DNA of 64,000 nucleotides from Siphonobacter sp. BAB-5405 (lineage in GTDB: Bacteria > Bacteroidota > Bacteroidia > Cytophagales > Spirosomataceae), in NCBI RefSeq assembly GCF_002872335.1, contig NZ_NJAG01000044.1:106244-170243 (forward strand), given 5' to 3'. Of this stretch, positions 26,945 through 36,280 are shown one piece after another (the first letter of the stretch is position 1; every line of letters begins with the position of its first letter). The translations under genes were made by a program, and so were the position numbers. The notes under the pieces are model-generated. The model saw nothing but the letters and a program-made list of their open reading frames with translations, had not been told where the DNA came from and searched no databases.

Positions 26945-27847
26945 ATGTTTAGACTTTTCCTATTTCTTCTCTTTTTAACTACTACTTTCGCCCAGGCCCA
27001 GAAAACGGATACCCGTCTGCAAAAACAACTCGAGACGCTGGTAAAAGACTTCCACGGGGATCTGGGTATTTACGTCGAAGACCTGAAAACGCATTCTGTC
27101 GCGGCCATCCGGGCCGATACCATCTTCCCAACGGCCAGTATTGTAAAAGTTCCTATTCTATTGGGCATCATGGACAAAATCCAGCGGGGGCAGCTTGACT
27201 ATCACCAGTCGGTAACGCTAACGGATTCGCTGCGTTACAAAGCCAGCGACGAAGCCGATTTAGTCAATGCCATGAAAACGGGTGAAAAAATCGAAATCAG
27301 TCGCCTGCTCTTACTCATGCTCAGTACCAGCGACAATACGGCCAGTTTGTGGTTACAGGGGTTAGCGGGGGGCGGTTTGCGTATCAATCAGGTACTGGAC
27401 AGTCTGGGTTACCAGGTTACGCGGGTGAATAGTCGTACGCCGGGTCGTGAAGCCATTCGCAATCGGTATGGTTGGGGACAAACATCGCCCCGGGAAATGG
27501 CCCGCCTGTTTACGGCTATTTCCGAACGGAAACTTATTAATCCTTCCATCAGTGAGAAAATGCTTCGCCTGTTGGGCCGTCAGTATTGGGATCAGTACGC
27601 GTTATCGCAGATTCCCCCGGATGTGTTTGTAGCGGATAAACACGGCTGCGTTAACCAAAGTCGTAGTGAAGTTTTTTACGTAGCCGGACCGCATCCTTAC
27701 GTCTGTGCCATTTTCACCAAAAACAACCGGGATGAAAGCTGGGAAGCCACTAACGAGGCCTGGACGCTGACGCGAAAAATTTCCGCCCTACTCTGGAAGT
27801 ATTACCACCCCCGTTCGACATGGATACCCGATTCCAAAAACTGGTGA
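26945..27847 (+). CDS. Class A beta-lactamase-like serine hydrolase
   Basis: A 300-residue exported protein (signal peptide MFRLFLFLLFLTTTFAQA). Class A motifs: S-x-x-K as TASIVKVP (Ser65, Lys68), SDN (Ser129-Asn131), an omega-loop Glu-x3-Asn as GREAIRNR (Glu169, Asn173), and KHG (232-234) where class A enzymes usually have K-T/S-G. The His in the third motif makes true beta-lactam hydrolysis uncertain; a peptidase or penicillin-binding role is possible. It follows the haloperoxidase by 51 nt on the same strand, but functional linkage is not evident. Confidence 0.85.
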   Translation: MFRLFLFLLFLTTTFAQAQKTDTRLQKQLETLVKDFHGDLGIYVEDLKTHSVAAIRADTIFPTASIVKVPILLGIMDKIQRGQLDYHQSVTLTDSLRYKASDEADLVNAMKTGEKIEISRLLLLMLSTSDNTASLWLQGLAGGGLRINQVLDSLGYQVTRVNSRTPGREAIRNRYGWGQTSPREMARLFTAISERKLINPSISEKMLRLLGRQYWDQYALSQIPPDVFVADKHGCVNQSRSEVFYVAGPHPYVCAIFTKNNRDESWEATNEAWTLTRKISALLWKYYHPRSTWIPDSKNW

Positions 27848-27902
27848 TCTAAGCCCTGGTCCGCGTTTTTATGCCCGTACACCAAACCTATGTACTACGC
27901 GT

Positions 27903-28103
27903 ATGGAAACAATACAAATTGGCGATCAGGTCATTCATAAACCCGAAGAAGGCCACGCACTTATCAACGACGGGCAAGCCATGGAGGTACTCCAGCTGGA
28001 AGGCGATACGATCATTTGCCAGACCGAAGCCGGGCCTGCTTCTATTCCAGCTTCGGAAATCATCAAAGGTACTACGATCATCAAAGGGTACGTGGGGGGC
28101 TAA
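27903..28103 (+). CDS. Small conserved-looking protein of unknown function
   Basis: A 66-residue acidic protein starting METIQIGDQVIHKPEEGHAL and ending in SEIIKGTTIIKGYVGG. It has a CxxC-free, beta-rich pattern with no signal peptide. It is accepted as a gene because codon use matches its neighbours, it starts 55 nt after the beta-lactamase-like gene, and a strong terminator follows it by 16 nt. No family is recognised. Confidence 0.6.
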   Translation: METIQIGDQVIHKPEEGHALINDGQAMEVLQLEGDTIICQTEAGPASIPASEIIKGTTIIKGYVGG

Positions 28104-28119
28104 ATCCTCCTCCATTCAG

Positions 28120-28149
28120 AAGGCTGACGACAAGCGTCAGCCTTTTTTA
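28120..28149 (+). terminator. Terminator after the small protein gene
   Basis: Stem AAGGCTGACG / CGTCAGCCTT with a 5-nt loop, followed by six T residues. Confidence 0.88.
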
Positions 28150-28321
28150 TTTTGCAGCGTATGGATTGATACAAAACGGTTGCTCTCCGAAAAACCCGGG
28201 AATACCTCTCTAGTCGTTGATGAACCAAGTACCTGATCGGCTAATATTCAATTTTTGACTCGTTTCAGAACGAATGAAGCAGGAAGGCAATGCGTACAAT
28301 TAAATAAAACACCCTGGCCAC

Positions 28322-30457
28322 TCAGGCCAGCACGGTTCGAAGTTCCAGGCAGCAAAGCCTGATTTGCCCGCCTATGGTTTTCAGCGAAAAAAACGGGTCT
28401 TTGTATTCTTCTGGTGAAAGATGGAGGGATTCACTGAGCCTGTTCCCCGAATCATCAGGGGTCGCTTCTCTGGGTGGAGGATCCAACAATAGCAGACTCT
28501 GGAACAGGACGTCCCTTACCGCCTTCACCCGGTTCCGATCAGCGAATGGGTCTGCGTTGTGCTGCATCGAAAGCGACCTGAACAGCGAGGCAATATGGGC
28601 ACTGAGCATATGATTCAGCATTTGAAAATGATACATATACTCGGAGACAATGGCTTTATTACCGGGTTCTCTAAGCATTCGCTGAAAGGATTGGGATAGA
28701 TTGGCCTGCCCCAGATAGACACTCTTGCGGGCCAGTTTATAGGCCGTCACATTCATGGGTTTTCCACTGAGTGCATCATCGAGTTTTTCCAGGTAATGTA
28801 GATTGGATTTCAGCAATTCTCTGCACAAAAACAGCATGCGGCTGGATTCCCAGGAGGGGAAAAGGTAAGTGGCTCCAAAGGCAATGGCACAGCCAATGAG
28901 CGTATCGTAGATTCGTTCGAGAACGAAGCCCCAGCCGCTATTCCCGTACAGGTATACGATACTGATGACCATCGGCGTGAGAGCAATCACACTGACGAGG
29001 TGGTGGGTTCGGTTGAACGTAAAGTAAACGAGCAGAAACACCGCAGCGAACACAAGCAGGATTGCCGTGTTTGTAACGAAATAGAGCAGAACCAGTGCCA
29101 GGACAATCCCCAACAGGGTGCCCGTAAGCCGCTGAATGTTTCGTTGCCGGGTCAGACTGAAGGCTGGTTTAATGATAACAACCACGGTAATCAGTATCCA
29201 GTAGCTGTATTTGCCCAAGACAAATACCTGAGCCAGCAGGTAACAAAACAAACAGGTTACTGCCAGGCGGAGCGAAAACCGGAATATGGGCGAACTAATT
29301 TTAAAATGTGATACCAGCTGCTTCCATTCCAACTTTTCAAAAGGGGCAAAATGCTGGTATTCTACCTGGGTTTTTGCGGGAATGATGACGTTGGTTTCGT
29401 TACGAAGCGTATGGTCTATTTCCTGAATATCCGCGTAAATACTTTTAAGGTTAGCCAGTAGCTGGGAAAGAATGGCCGCGTTAGAATCATTCTCTTTTTT
29501 GATCAGGTACTCGAATCTTGCCGTTAGTTGCGTTAACTGACGGTCGGTTTGTGTCCCTTGTTGCGGCCGCGTCGAGAAAGGTTTCATCTCGCTGACATGA
29601 AGCATATCTGCCGCCAGTAAACGGATCATCTGTTGAATCAGATCCAGGGCACCGGTAATTGCGAATTGATTTCGTATAAAGTCATAGTCATAGTGAATCG
29701 CCGTGATCTGTTCGTAGAGATCAATGGTCTTCTCGGCTACGTGCAAGAGTACCTGCCCCGTTCGGTTGTCCTGATGCATGACTGCTTTGTCGCGTAGCAG
29801 AATACTGCGTAACTGCTGCTGGGCTTCGCTGACACGGGTATGGGACAGAATGGCTTGATTGTAACAATCTTTTAGCGTAAGATCTGTATCGTAGAACAGG
29901 GCTTTGACTTGCAGATAATTATGGGTAGTAAGCAGTGCCTCGGAAATGGCGTAGCGAAGGTATCGTTCGGGCCATAGCCACAAATGCAGCAGGCTAATCG
30001 CGTAATACCAGAGTCCACCCATCAACAGATACAGGCAAAACCAGTAATCCGTGGGGTTGAGCCCCCAGATAAAAATCATGAGTACAATGGCTGCAGTACC
30101 TGCCATTGACAATCGGCTTCCGTAAGCCGTAAGCATGGAGCACCCCAGTGTAATCAAAAAAAAGACCGCCCCCATAAGCCAGGGATAAGGCAGAGCAGCA
30201 ATGGAGATCAGCGATACCAGAAAAAACAGCAAAATGCTGACGGTGGTAGTCGTGCGTTTATCCTCTATCGTTCCACGTAGGTCGGTCAGGGCAATCAGCA
30301 GTGCCCCGAGGGTAACACCAATAGCAGGCTGGGCTAAACCTAAAGCAAATAGAACCCCTGCGGGAGTAATGATACTAAGCGTAATGCGGAGGGCATCCGT
30401 AAAATACTCTCCGGTAAGAAAATTACTGATCCGCTGTTTGAGTCTTTTTTGATTCAT
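28322..30457 (-). CDS. FUSC/YccS-type inner-membrane transporter
   Basis: A 711-residue membrane protein of the fusaric acid resistance/aromatic acid exporter family (YccS/YhfK-like). The ATG at 30457 (MNQKRLKQRISNFL) was chosen; the longer frame begins inside the divergent promoter region. About six hydrophobic segments are in the N-terminal third (LSIITPAGVLFALGLA, ILLFFLVSLISIAAL, MAGTAAIVLMIFIWGL) and a second cluster of about five at roughly 395-530, with cytoplasmic domains between and after. It probably exports aromatic or organic anions. It is divergent from the phosphodiester-related SusC gene, with 346 nt between. Confidence 0.85.
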   Translation of the reverse strand: MNQKRLKQRISNFLTGEYFTDALRITLSIITPAGVLFALGLAQPAIGVTLGALLIALTDLRGTIEDKRTTTTVSILLFFLVSLISIAALPYPWLMGAVFFLITLGCSMLTAYGSRLSMAGTAAIVLMIFIWGLNPTDYWFCLYLLMGGLWYYAISLLHLWLWPERYLRYAISEALLTTHNYLQVKALFYDTDLTLKDCYNQAILSHTRVSEAQQQLRSILLRDKAVMHQDNRTGQVLLHVAEKTIDLYEQITAIHYDYDFIRNQFAITGALDLIQQMIRLLAADMLHVSEMKPFSTRPQQGTQTDRQLTQLTARFEYLIKKENDSNAAILSQLLANLKSIYADIQEIDHTLRNETNVIIPAKTQVEYQHFAPFEKLEWKQLVSHFKISSPIFRFSLRLAVTCLFCYLLAQVFVLGKYSYWILITVVVIIKPAFSLTRQRNIQRLTGTLLGIVLALVLLYFVTNTAILLVFAAVFLLVYFTFNRTHHLVSVIALTPMVISIVYLYGNSGWGFVLERIYDTLIGCAIAFGATYLFPSWESSRMLFLCRELLKSNLHYLEKLDDALSGKPMNVTAYKLARKSVYLGQANLSQSFQRMLREPGNKAIVSEYMYHFQMLNHMLSAHIASLFRSLSMQHNADPFADRNRVKAVRDVLFQSLLLLDPPPREATPDDSGNRLSESLHLSPEEYKDPFFSLKTIGGQIRLCCLELRTVLA

Positions 30458-30745
30458 GCAGGCTATATACAAAAGGCAAATGCCAGGAGTCCCTGACTCA
30501 CTATTCCAATTTCTGACAAAACGGAATCCAGTCAAAACTAACAAACTTCATGCAGAAGTGCCCTGTTTTCTTGTCTGTATGCATCGACCCGTATTCTTCT
30601 CAGCTTACGGATGAACGTTACTTCCCTGGCGTTTACGCCTCCCTACAGCGGGTAAAACTTCGTTTATGGACACCTCAAATCAAAAATGATTTTTGGGGTA
30701 ATACGCTATACGTTAAGTTCACTATTTGGCTATATTCCCGTCACA

Positions 30746-30773
30746 TTGAGGACATATCACGGGTCTAGCTTTG
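30746..30773 (+). promoter_or_regulatory. Promoter of the second SusC/SusD operon
   Basis: A -33 TTG at 30746-30748 and a perfect -7 box TAGCTTTG at 30766-30773, separated by 17 nt, match the Bacteroidota promoter. Transcription would begin near 30780, which supports the SusC ATG at 30804 instead of a start at 30771. Confidence 0.65.
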
Positions 30774-30803
30774 CGGTTTCAAACCCTTCCCCAGATCCCT
30801 TTT

Positions 30804-33800
30804 ATGCGTCAAACCTCTATTCTTTTCTTTCTTCTTCTCGTGCTTTCGATAGCCAGTCCCGGCTGGAGTCAGACCCCTCTTCTGCAGGGGACAGTCACGG
30901 ATGAGCAGGGCCAGTTCCTACCGGGTGTCAATGTGCTTTTGAAAGGCACGACTACAGGTGTCGTGACTACGGCAAACGGAACGTTTGCCCTACGGCCTCC
31001 CCGCCCCTTAACGCCCGCTGATCAGCTGGTGTTCAGTTTCGTGGGATACGCTACGGCCGAAGTAGCCATTGGCAGCAGTACCCAACTGAACGTGCGTTTG
31101 AAAGCCAGTCCTTTAGCCTTACAGGAAGTAGTGGTTACGGCTCTGGGCATCAAACGGGAGGAAAAATCCCTGGGTTATGCGGCTCAAAGTCTCAGTGAGA
31201 ACGTCGTTAAAGATGCCCGGACCAACAACTGGGTCAATTCACTGGCGGGAAAAGTTGCGGGACTAAACATCCAGGGCACGGGTGCGGGTCCGATGGGGTC
31301 CGCCCGCATTACCCTGCGGGGCGAATCTTCATTAAACCTGGATAACAACCAGGCCCTGATTGTTGTCGATGGGGTCCCCGTTAGCAGCCGCATTACAGGG
31401 ACGGGTTACAACTCCCACCTCTCCGCCGACAGTCCGGTTGATTACGGGTCAAGTTTGTCCGATTTAAATCCTGACGATATTGAAAATGTTACCGTCTTGA
31501 AGGGCCCCGGTGCTACGGCCCTGTACGGCAGCCGTGCCGCAGGCGGTGCCCTGATCATTACCACGAAATCCGGTGCCCGCAAAGACCAGGGAATTGGAGT
31601 GACGGTCAATTCCAACGTCAGTATCGAAGGCGTCAACCGCTGGCCTGATTACCAGTTTGAATACGGTGAAGGCCGCACGAGTACTTATTTTTCGTACCTG
31701 GATAGTCCCGACGGGCCGAACACCGCCACCACGGTAGCCGCAGGCCGGGCCTGGGGGCCCAGGTTTAACGGACAGTCCTACTACCAGTACAATCCCTCCG
31801 CTCCCAACGGCAAACCCACGGAACGTACCCCCTGGGTACCTTACAAGGATTATATCTCGGGCTTTTTCCAAACGGGACTGACGTACTCCAACAGCCTCTC
31901 TCTGGAAGGTGGTACAGACAAAGGTTCGGCCCGCTTCTCGCTAACGCACCTGAAGAACAAATGGATCATTCCCAATACGGGCTTCGAACGCATCAATGCG
32001 GCCCTATCCGTGAATCAGAAGGTTTCTGATCGGCTGAAAATCAACGGTCGGGTCAATTACTCCAATAAAAAGAGTGACAACCTTCCCGCCGCCGGTTACA
32101 ATAACCAGACGCTGATGTACTTCCTGATTCTGGGTACAACCCCGAATATTCGTCCGGAATGGTTTAAGCCCTACTGGGCAACGGGCCTGGAGCAGGTACA
32201 GCAACGCAATCCCTTCAACCCTACGCCCGACAACCCGTATTTGATCATGTACGAGATGCTCAATAAGATGAACAAGCACGGCGTCATCGGTACGCTTTCG
32301 GCCACGTATCAGCTCTCGGATCATATTGATTTACTTGTACGCTCGGGATTGGACATGTCCTACGAGTTTCGCTCGCAGCAACGTCCCTTCTCCATGACGC
32401 GTTACCCCCGTGGAATGTACCGGGAGCAAAACGTTTTTAGCTACGAATCCAACACGGATTTTCTTTTGAGTTACAAAAATCAGCTCAGTTCCCGCGTACA
32501 CCTGAATGCCAGTGCCGGGGGAAATGCCATGCGACAGTTGTATGATTTTGCCGGACTCTACGCCGATCAGTTAGCTCAACCCGGCATTTATCAAATCTCC
32601 AACAGTCTGGATCAGGCCGTTGCGGATCCTTTGAAAACCCGCAAAGCCATCAACAGTTTGTACGCGGCGGCTCAGTTCTCCCTCGACGAAAAAATCTTCG
32701 TGGATCTGACGGGCCGTAATGACTGGTCCAGTACACTTCCCTACGGCAATAACTCCTTTTTCTATCCTTCCGTAAGTAGTAGCTTCCTGCTCCATGAGCT
32801 CCTGCCCCTGCCCCAAAGCTTTTCTTTTGCCAAGCTACGGGCCTCCTGGGCTCAAGTGGGGAATGACACCCGTCCTTACCAGACCGACCGCTACTACGAT
32901 AAAATTTACGGAAACAGTTTTACCAATGCTACGACGCTATTCAATGCCAACCTAAAACCGGAGATTACTTCGAGTTATGAATTCGGTCTGGACGTGCGGT
33001 TGCTGAATAATCGGGTAGGACTGGATGTGGCCTATTATAACAACCGCAGTCGCAATCAGATTCTGGCCATTCCCCTCGATCCGGTTTCGGGCTATACCAA
33101 TGCTCTGATTAATGCGGGGTTGATTAATAGCCGCGGGCTGGAACTCAAACTCACGGGCCGACCGCTGGCTACCAGTCAATGGAACTGGAATTCGACCCTG
33201 TTGTGGTCACGCAACCGAAGCCACGTACGCGAACTGGCCGCGGGCATTACCAATCAGGTGATTTACAACCATAATACCAACGTCTCCATCGAAGCCCGCG
33301 TGGGTGGGCTGATGGGCGATATGTACGGCCGGGGTTTTCAACGATCGCCCGATGGTCAGATCATCTATTCATCCGTAGGGCTTCCGGCTCCGCTGGACCC
33401 CGAAAACAAAAAGTGGGGCAATGCTTTTGCGGACTGGAAAGCCAGCTGGCTCAATGAATTCAGCTATCGCGGGGTGCGTTTGAGCGTGTTGCTCGACGGC
33501 CAGAAAGGCGGTAGTCTGTTTTCCCAGACCAATCATAAAAACAATACGCTGGGTAAAACTAACGTAACCCTTCCCGGCCGCGAGGATGGTATCATTGGTC
33601 AGGGGGTCGTGAAGCAGCCCGATGGCAGTTTTACCCCTAATACGGTAAAAGTGGCAGCCAGCTCCTATTACGATAATTACTACGCCATCACCAACGCCGA
33701 GACCAACATCTTCGACGCTTCTTTCCTGAAAATCCGGGAAGTGCGGCTGGAGTTCAACCTGCCCAAACGCTGGCTCCAACGAACGGGGCTTCGCCAGACC

Positions 33801-33962
33801 AGTCTGGCCTTGTACGGACGTGATCTGTTCAACTTCACCAAGTTTCCCGGTTTTGACCCCGAGGGGGGTAACCTAAACGGCGGTACGCTCACCCCGGGCG
33901 TTGAACTGGCTCAATTCCCATCCACCCGTGTCATTGGGGCCAATTTAACCCTTAAACTCTAA
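30804..33962 (+). CDS. SusC/RagA-family TonB-linked outer membrane transporter
   Basis: A 1052-residue SusC-type transporter. Signal peptide MRQTSILFFLLLVLSIASPGWSQ, then a carboxypeptidase-like domain (LLQGTVTDEQGQFLPGVNV), an EVVVTALGIKREEKSLGYA segment at the plug entrance, plug motifs (NSLAGKVAGLNIQGTGAG, TVLKGPGATALYGSRAAGG) and a long barrel ending VIGANLTLKL. It begins an operon with SusD (5 nt downstream), a glycerophosphodiester phosphodiesterase and an NPP-type phosphodiesterase, so a phosphodiester such as a deacylated phospholipid headgroup or teichoic-acid-like polymer is a reasonable substrate. That is inference from context. Confidence 0.95.
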   Translation: MRQTSILFFLLLVLSIASPGWSQTPLLQGTVTDEQGQFLPGVNVLLKGTTTGVVTTANGTFALRPPRPLTPADQLVFSFVGYATAEVAIGSSTQLNVRLKASPLALQEVVVTALGIKREEKSLGYAAQSLSENVVKDARTNNWVNSLAGKVAGLNIQGTGAGPMGSARITLRGESSLNLDNNQALIVVDGVPVSSRITGTGYNSHLSADSPVDYGSSLSDLNPDDIENVTVLKGPGATALYGSRAAGGALIITTKSGARKDQGIGVTVNSNVSIEGVNRWPDYQFEYGEGRTSTYFSYLDSPDGPNTATTVAAGRAWGPRFNGQSYYQYNPSAPNGKPTERTPWVPYKDYISGFFQTGLTYSNSLSLEGGTDKGSARFSLTHLKNKWIIPNTGFERINAALSVNQKVSDRLKINGRVNYSNKKSDNLPAAGYNNQTLMYFLILGTTPNIRPEWFKPYWATGLEQVQQRNPFNPTPDNPYLIMYEMLNKMNKHGVIGTLSATYQLSDHIDLLVRSGLDMSYEFRSQQRPFSMTRYPRGMYREQNVFSYESNTDFLLSYKNQLSSRVHLNASAGGNAMRQLYDFAGLYADQLAQPGIYQISNSLDQAVADPLKTRKAINSLYAAAQFSLDEKIFVDLTGRNDWSSTLPYGNNSFFYPSVSSSFLLHELLPLPQSFSFAKLRASWAQVGNDTRPYQTDRYYDKIYGNSFTNATTLFNANLKPEITSSYEFGLDVRLLNNRVGLDVAYYNNRSRNQILAIPLDPVSGYTNALINAGLINSRGLELKLTGRPLATSQWNWNSTLLWSRNRSHVRELAAGITNQVIYNHNTNVSIEARVGGLMGDMYGRGFQRSPDGQIIYSSVGLPAPLDPENKKWGNAFADWKASWLNEFSYRGVRLSVLLDGQKGGSLFSQTNHKNNTLGKTNVTLPGREDGIIGQGVVKQPDGSFTPNTVKVAASSYYDNYYAITNAETNIFDASFLKIREVRLEFNLPKRWLQRTGLRQTSLALYGRDLFNFTKFPGFDPEGGNLNGGTLTPGVELAQFPSTRVIGANLTLKL

Positions 33963-33967
33963 GCCTG

Positions 33968-35440
33968 ATGTTTCGCTTATCCTATCTTCGCTGGCTACTG
34001 CTTGTACTCCTGACGGCTGGCTGTACGCAGGGCTTTCAGGAACTGAATACGGACCTGAACCGACCCAAGGAAATTACACCGGGTGTACTTCTTGGGCAGT
34101 TGCAGTACCGCATCGTAAATGCTTCTACGGGAGCCGCCCGTAACTTTACCCATGAACTCATGCAGGTAGATGCCCCCCGAGGTAGTGCCGGTGGGGGTGG
34201 TCTGCACCGTTACGTGGTCGGACCGGGTACGGGCGTCTGGAATAACTTCTACGGCTTTTTAACGGATATTGAAGATCTCTCCCAGATCGCCCAACGTCTT
34301 CAGGAGCCTAATTATCAGGCTATTGCTCTGGTTTATAAAAGCTGGGCGTATTCGATTCTGACGGATTTATACGGAGACATTCCCTATTCGGAGTCGACCA
34401 GGGCCGCTCAGGGTCTGGTAAAACCCAGCTTTGATAGCCAGCAAAGCATTTATCCGCAATTGCTGAAAGATCTGGAAACGGCCAATGCCCTCTTCGACGA
34501 ACGCAAAGCCCTGACTTACGGCGGTGATCTGGTTTACGCGGCTAATGCTCTTTCGGGCAGCACCAGTCCGGGTATCCTCAAATGGAAAAAGTTTGCCAAC
34601 TCCCTGCGACTGCGTTTACTACTCCGCCTGTCCAAGCGTGACGGAACCGTACCCGTGAAGGAGCAGATCGCAACCATACTGGCGAATCCGACTCAGTATC
34701 CCGTCTTTACAAGTAATGCGGATGAAGCTATTTTTCGTTACCCCGGTACTTTTCCGTACTACAACCCGAATTACAACGCCCGGCAGGTAGACTGGCGGGA
34801 TGGCAACTACTTCACCAAGTTTTTCCTTGCCCCCCTGAACGCTACGAATGATCCCCGTCGGACGGTATGGTGCCTGCCCGTGACGGTCAACGGCGTGCCG
34901 GTGTATCAGGGCATTGAGAGTGGCTACCCTACCACGGTTGAATACGCCGTAGGTCGCAATTCCAGCTACAGCGACGTACTCAAAACGCTCCCTCAGTTGG
35001 GCGTGATGATGCCCTACGCGGAAGTAGAGTTCATGAAGGCAGAACTAGCCCTGAAAGGATTTACCACTGGAAAAACAGCCAAAGCTCATTACGAAGCGGG
35101 TATTGCGGCCTCCATGACGCAGTGGGGCGTGAGTCTGCCCGCCGGTTTTCTGGAGCATCCGCTCATTGCTTTCGCCAGTAGCTCCGAAGCCCAGTTTGAG
35201 CAAGTCATGCTTCAGAAGTACTATGCTTCCTTTTTTGTCGATTATCAATCCTGGTTTGAAAAACGCCGGACGGGCTACCCCGTACTCCCCCGCGGGACGG
35301 GCATTCCCGCTGAAAACCAGTTTCCCTCCCGCGTTCCCTATCCCACATACCTGCAATCGCTGAACCCCGAAGCTCTGGCGAAAGCCGTAGCCAGTATGGG
35401 AGGCGATACCAGTGACCAGAAGGTATGGTGGGAACGCTAA
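33968..35440 (+). CDS. SusD/RagB-family surface lipoprotein
   Basis: A 490-residue lipoprotein with lipobox LLTAGC (Cys19). The N-terminus FQELNTDLNRPKEITPGVLL, the TPR-like body (KSWAYSILTDLYGDIPYSES, KWKKFANSLRLRLLLRLS) and the C-terminal end KVWWER mark the family. It follows SusC by 5 nt and overlaps or abuts the next gene, the stop TAA sharing a base with an ATG at 35440. It is the substrate-binding lid for the SusC barrel at 30804. Confidence 0.93.
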   Translation: MFRLSYLRWLLLVLLTAGCTQGFQELNTDLNRPKEITPGVLLGQLQYRIVNASTGAARNFTHELMQVDAPRGSAGGGGLHRYVVGPGTGVWNNFYGFLTDIEDLSQIAQRLQEPNYQAIALVYKSWAYSILTDLYGDIPYSESTRAAQGLVKPSFDSQQSIYPQLLKDLETANALFDERKALTYGGDLVYAANALSGSTSPGILKWKKFANSLRLRLLLRLSKRDGTVPVKEQIATILANPTQYPVFTSNADEAIFRYPGTFPYYNPNYNARQVDWRDGNYFTKFFLAPLNATNDPRRTVWCLPVTVNGVPVYQGIESGYPTTVEYAVGRNSSYSDVLKTLPQLGVMMPYAEVEFMKAELALKGFTTGKTAKAHYEAGIAASMTQWGVSLPAGFLEHPLIAFASSSEAQFEQVMLQKYYASFFVDYQSWFEKRRTGYPVLPRGTGIPAENQFPSRVPYPTYLQSLNPEALAKAVASMGGDTSDQKVWWER

Positions 35441-35454
35441 TGAATCATGCTTGT

Positions 35455-36276
35455 ATGAACTTATTAGTCAAAAGCCTTCTGCTCTGGAGTCTGGCCGTAT
35501 CCAGCCTCTGTGCCCAGAAGATAGAACTGCCTACCCGAGGCTTGTGTGCCCATCGCGGCTGTATGGATACGCATCCCGAGAATACCATTCCTGCTTTTCA
35601 GCGGGCCATTCAGCTGGGTGCTCACATGATTGAATTTGATGTGCAGTTTACGCGGGATAGTGCCCTGGTCATTATACACGACGAAACGGTGGATCGCACC
35701 ACCAACGGCAGCGGACGAGTAGCGGATTTAACCCTCGCTGACATTCGGCAACTGGATGCCGGAGTGAAGAAGGGTCGACCGCATACCCGCATTCCTACGC
35801 TGGAGGAAACGCTGGCGATCATGCCCCGCAACGTGTGGCTCAACTGTCACCTGAAGGGTGGTGCCGAAGTGGGTCGGGCCGTTGCCCGGTATCTGGTCAC
35901 GACGGACCGCCTGCATCAGACCTTTCTAGCCTGTAGTCAGGACGCTGCCAGGGGTGCCCGAGCCGTCCATCCATCGATTCTTATCTGTAATTCCGACGGT
36001 AGAAACCGCACGGATAATCAGGCGTACGCCCGGGCTACGGTGGATCAAAAAGCTCATTTCATTCAGCTCCTGAGCGAAAGTTCAGCCGGGCGTCCGGCGG
36101 CTCTTGCTTTGCTTAAACAGCACGGCATCCGGATCAATTACTTCTACGCCAAAACGCCCGATCAGCTGGCGGGTTTATGGCAGGCGGGAGCTGACTTTAT
36201 TTTAGTGAACGAACTCGAAACCTTTCAGGATGCGACTCGACAGGCGGGTATCATGCCCTGGAAACCTCAATTCTAA
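35455..36276 (+). CDS. Glycerophosphodiester phosphodiesterase, exported
   Basis: A 273-residue GDPD. The ATG at 35455 gives a signal peptide (MNLLVKSLLLWSLAVSSLCAQ); upstream ATGs at 35425 and 35440 would add about 5-10 residues. Catalytic motifs are intact: CAHRGCMDTHPENTIPAF (HR...ENT), EFDVQFTRD, and HDETVDRTTNGSG. It hydrolyses glycerophosphodiesters to glycerol-3-phosphate and an alcohol, likely in the periplasm. It sits between SusD and the NPP-type phosphodiesterase in one operon. Confidence 0.92.
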   Translation: MNLLVKSLLLWSLAVSSLCAQKIELPTRGLCAHRGCMDTHPENTIPAFQRAIQLGAHMIEFDVQFTRDSALVIIHDETVDRTTNGSGRVADLTLADIRQLDAGVKKGRPHTRIPTLEETLAIMPRNVWLNCHLKGGAEVGRAVARYLVTTDRLHQTFLACSQDAARGARAVHPSILICNSDGRNRTDNQAYARATVDQKAHFIQLLSESSAGRPAALALLKQHGIRINYFYAKTPDQLAGLWQAGADFILVNELETFQDATRQAGIMPWKPQF

Positions 36277-36280
36277 CATC

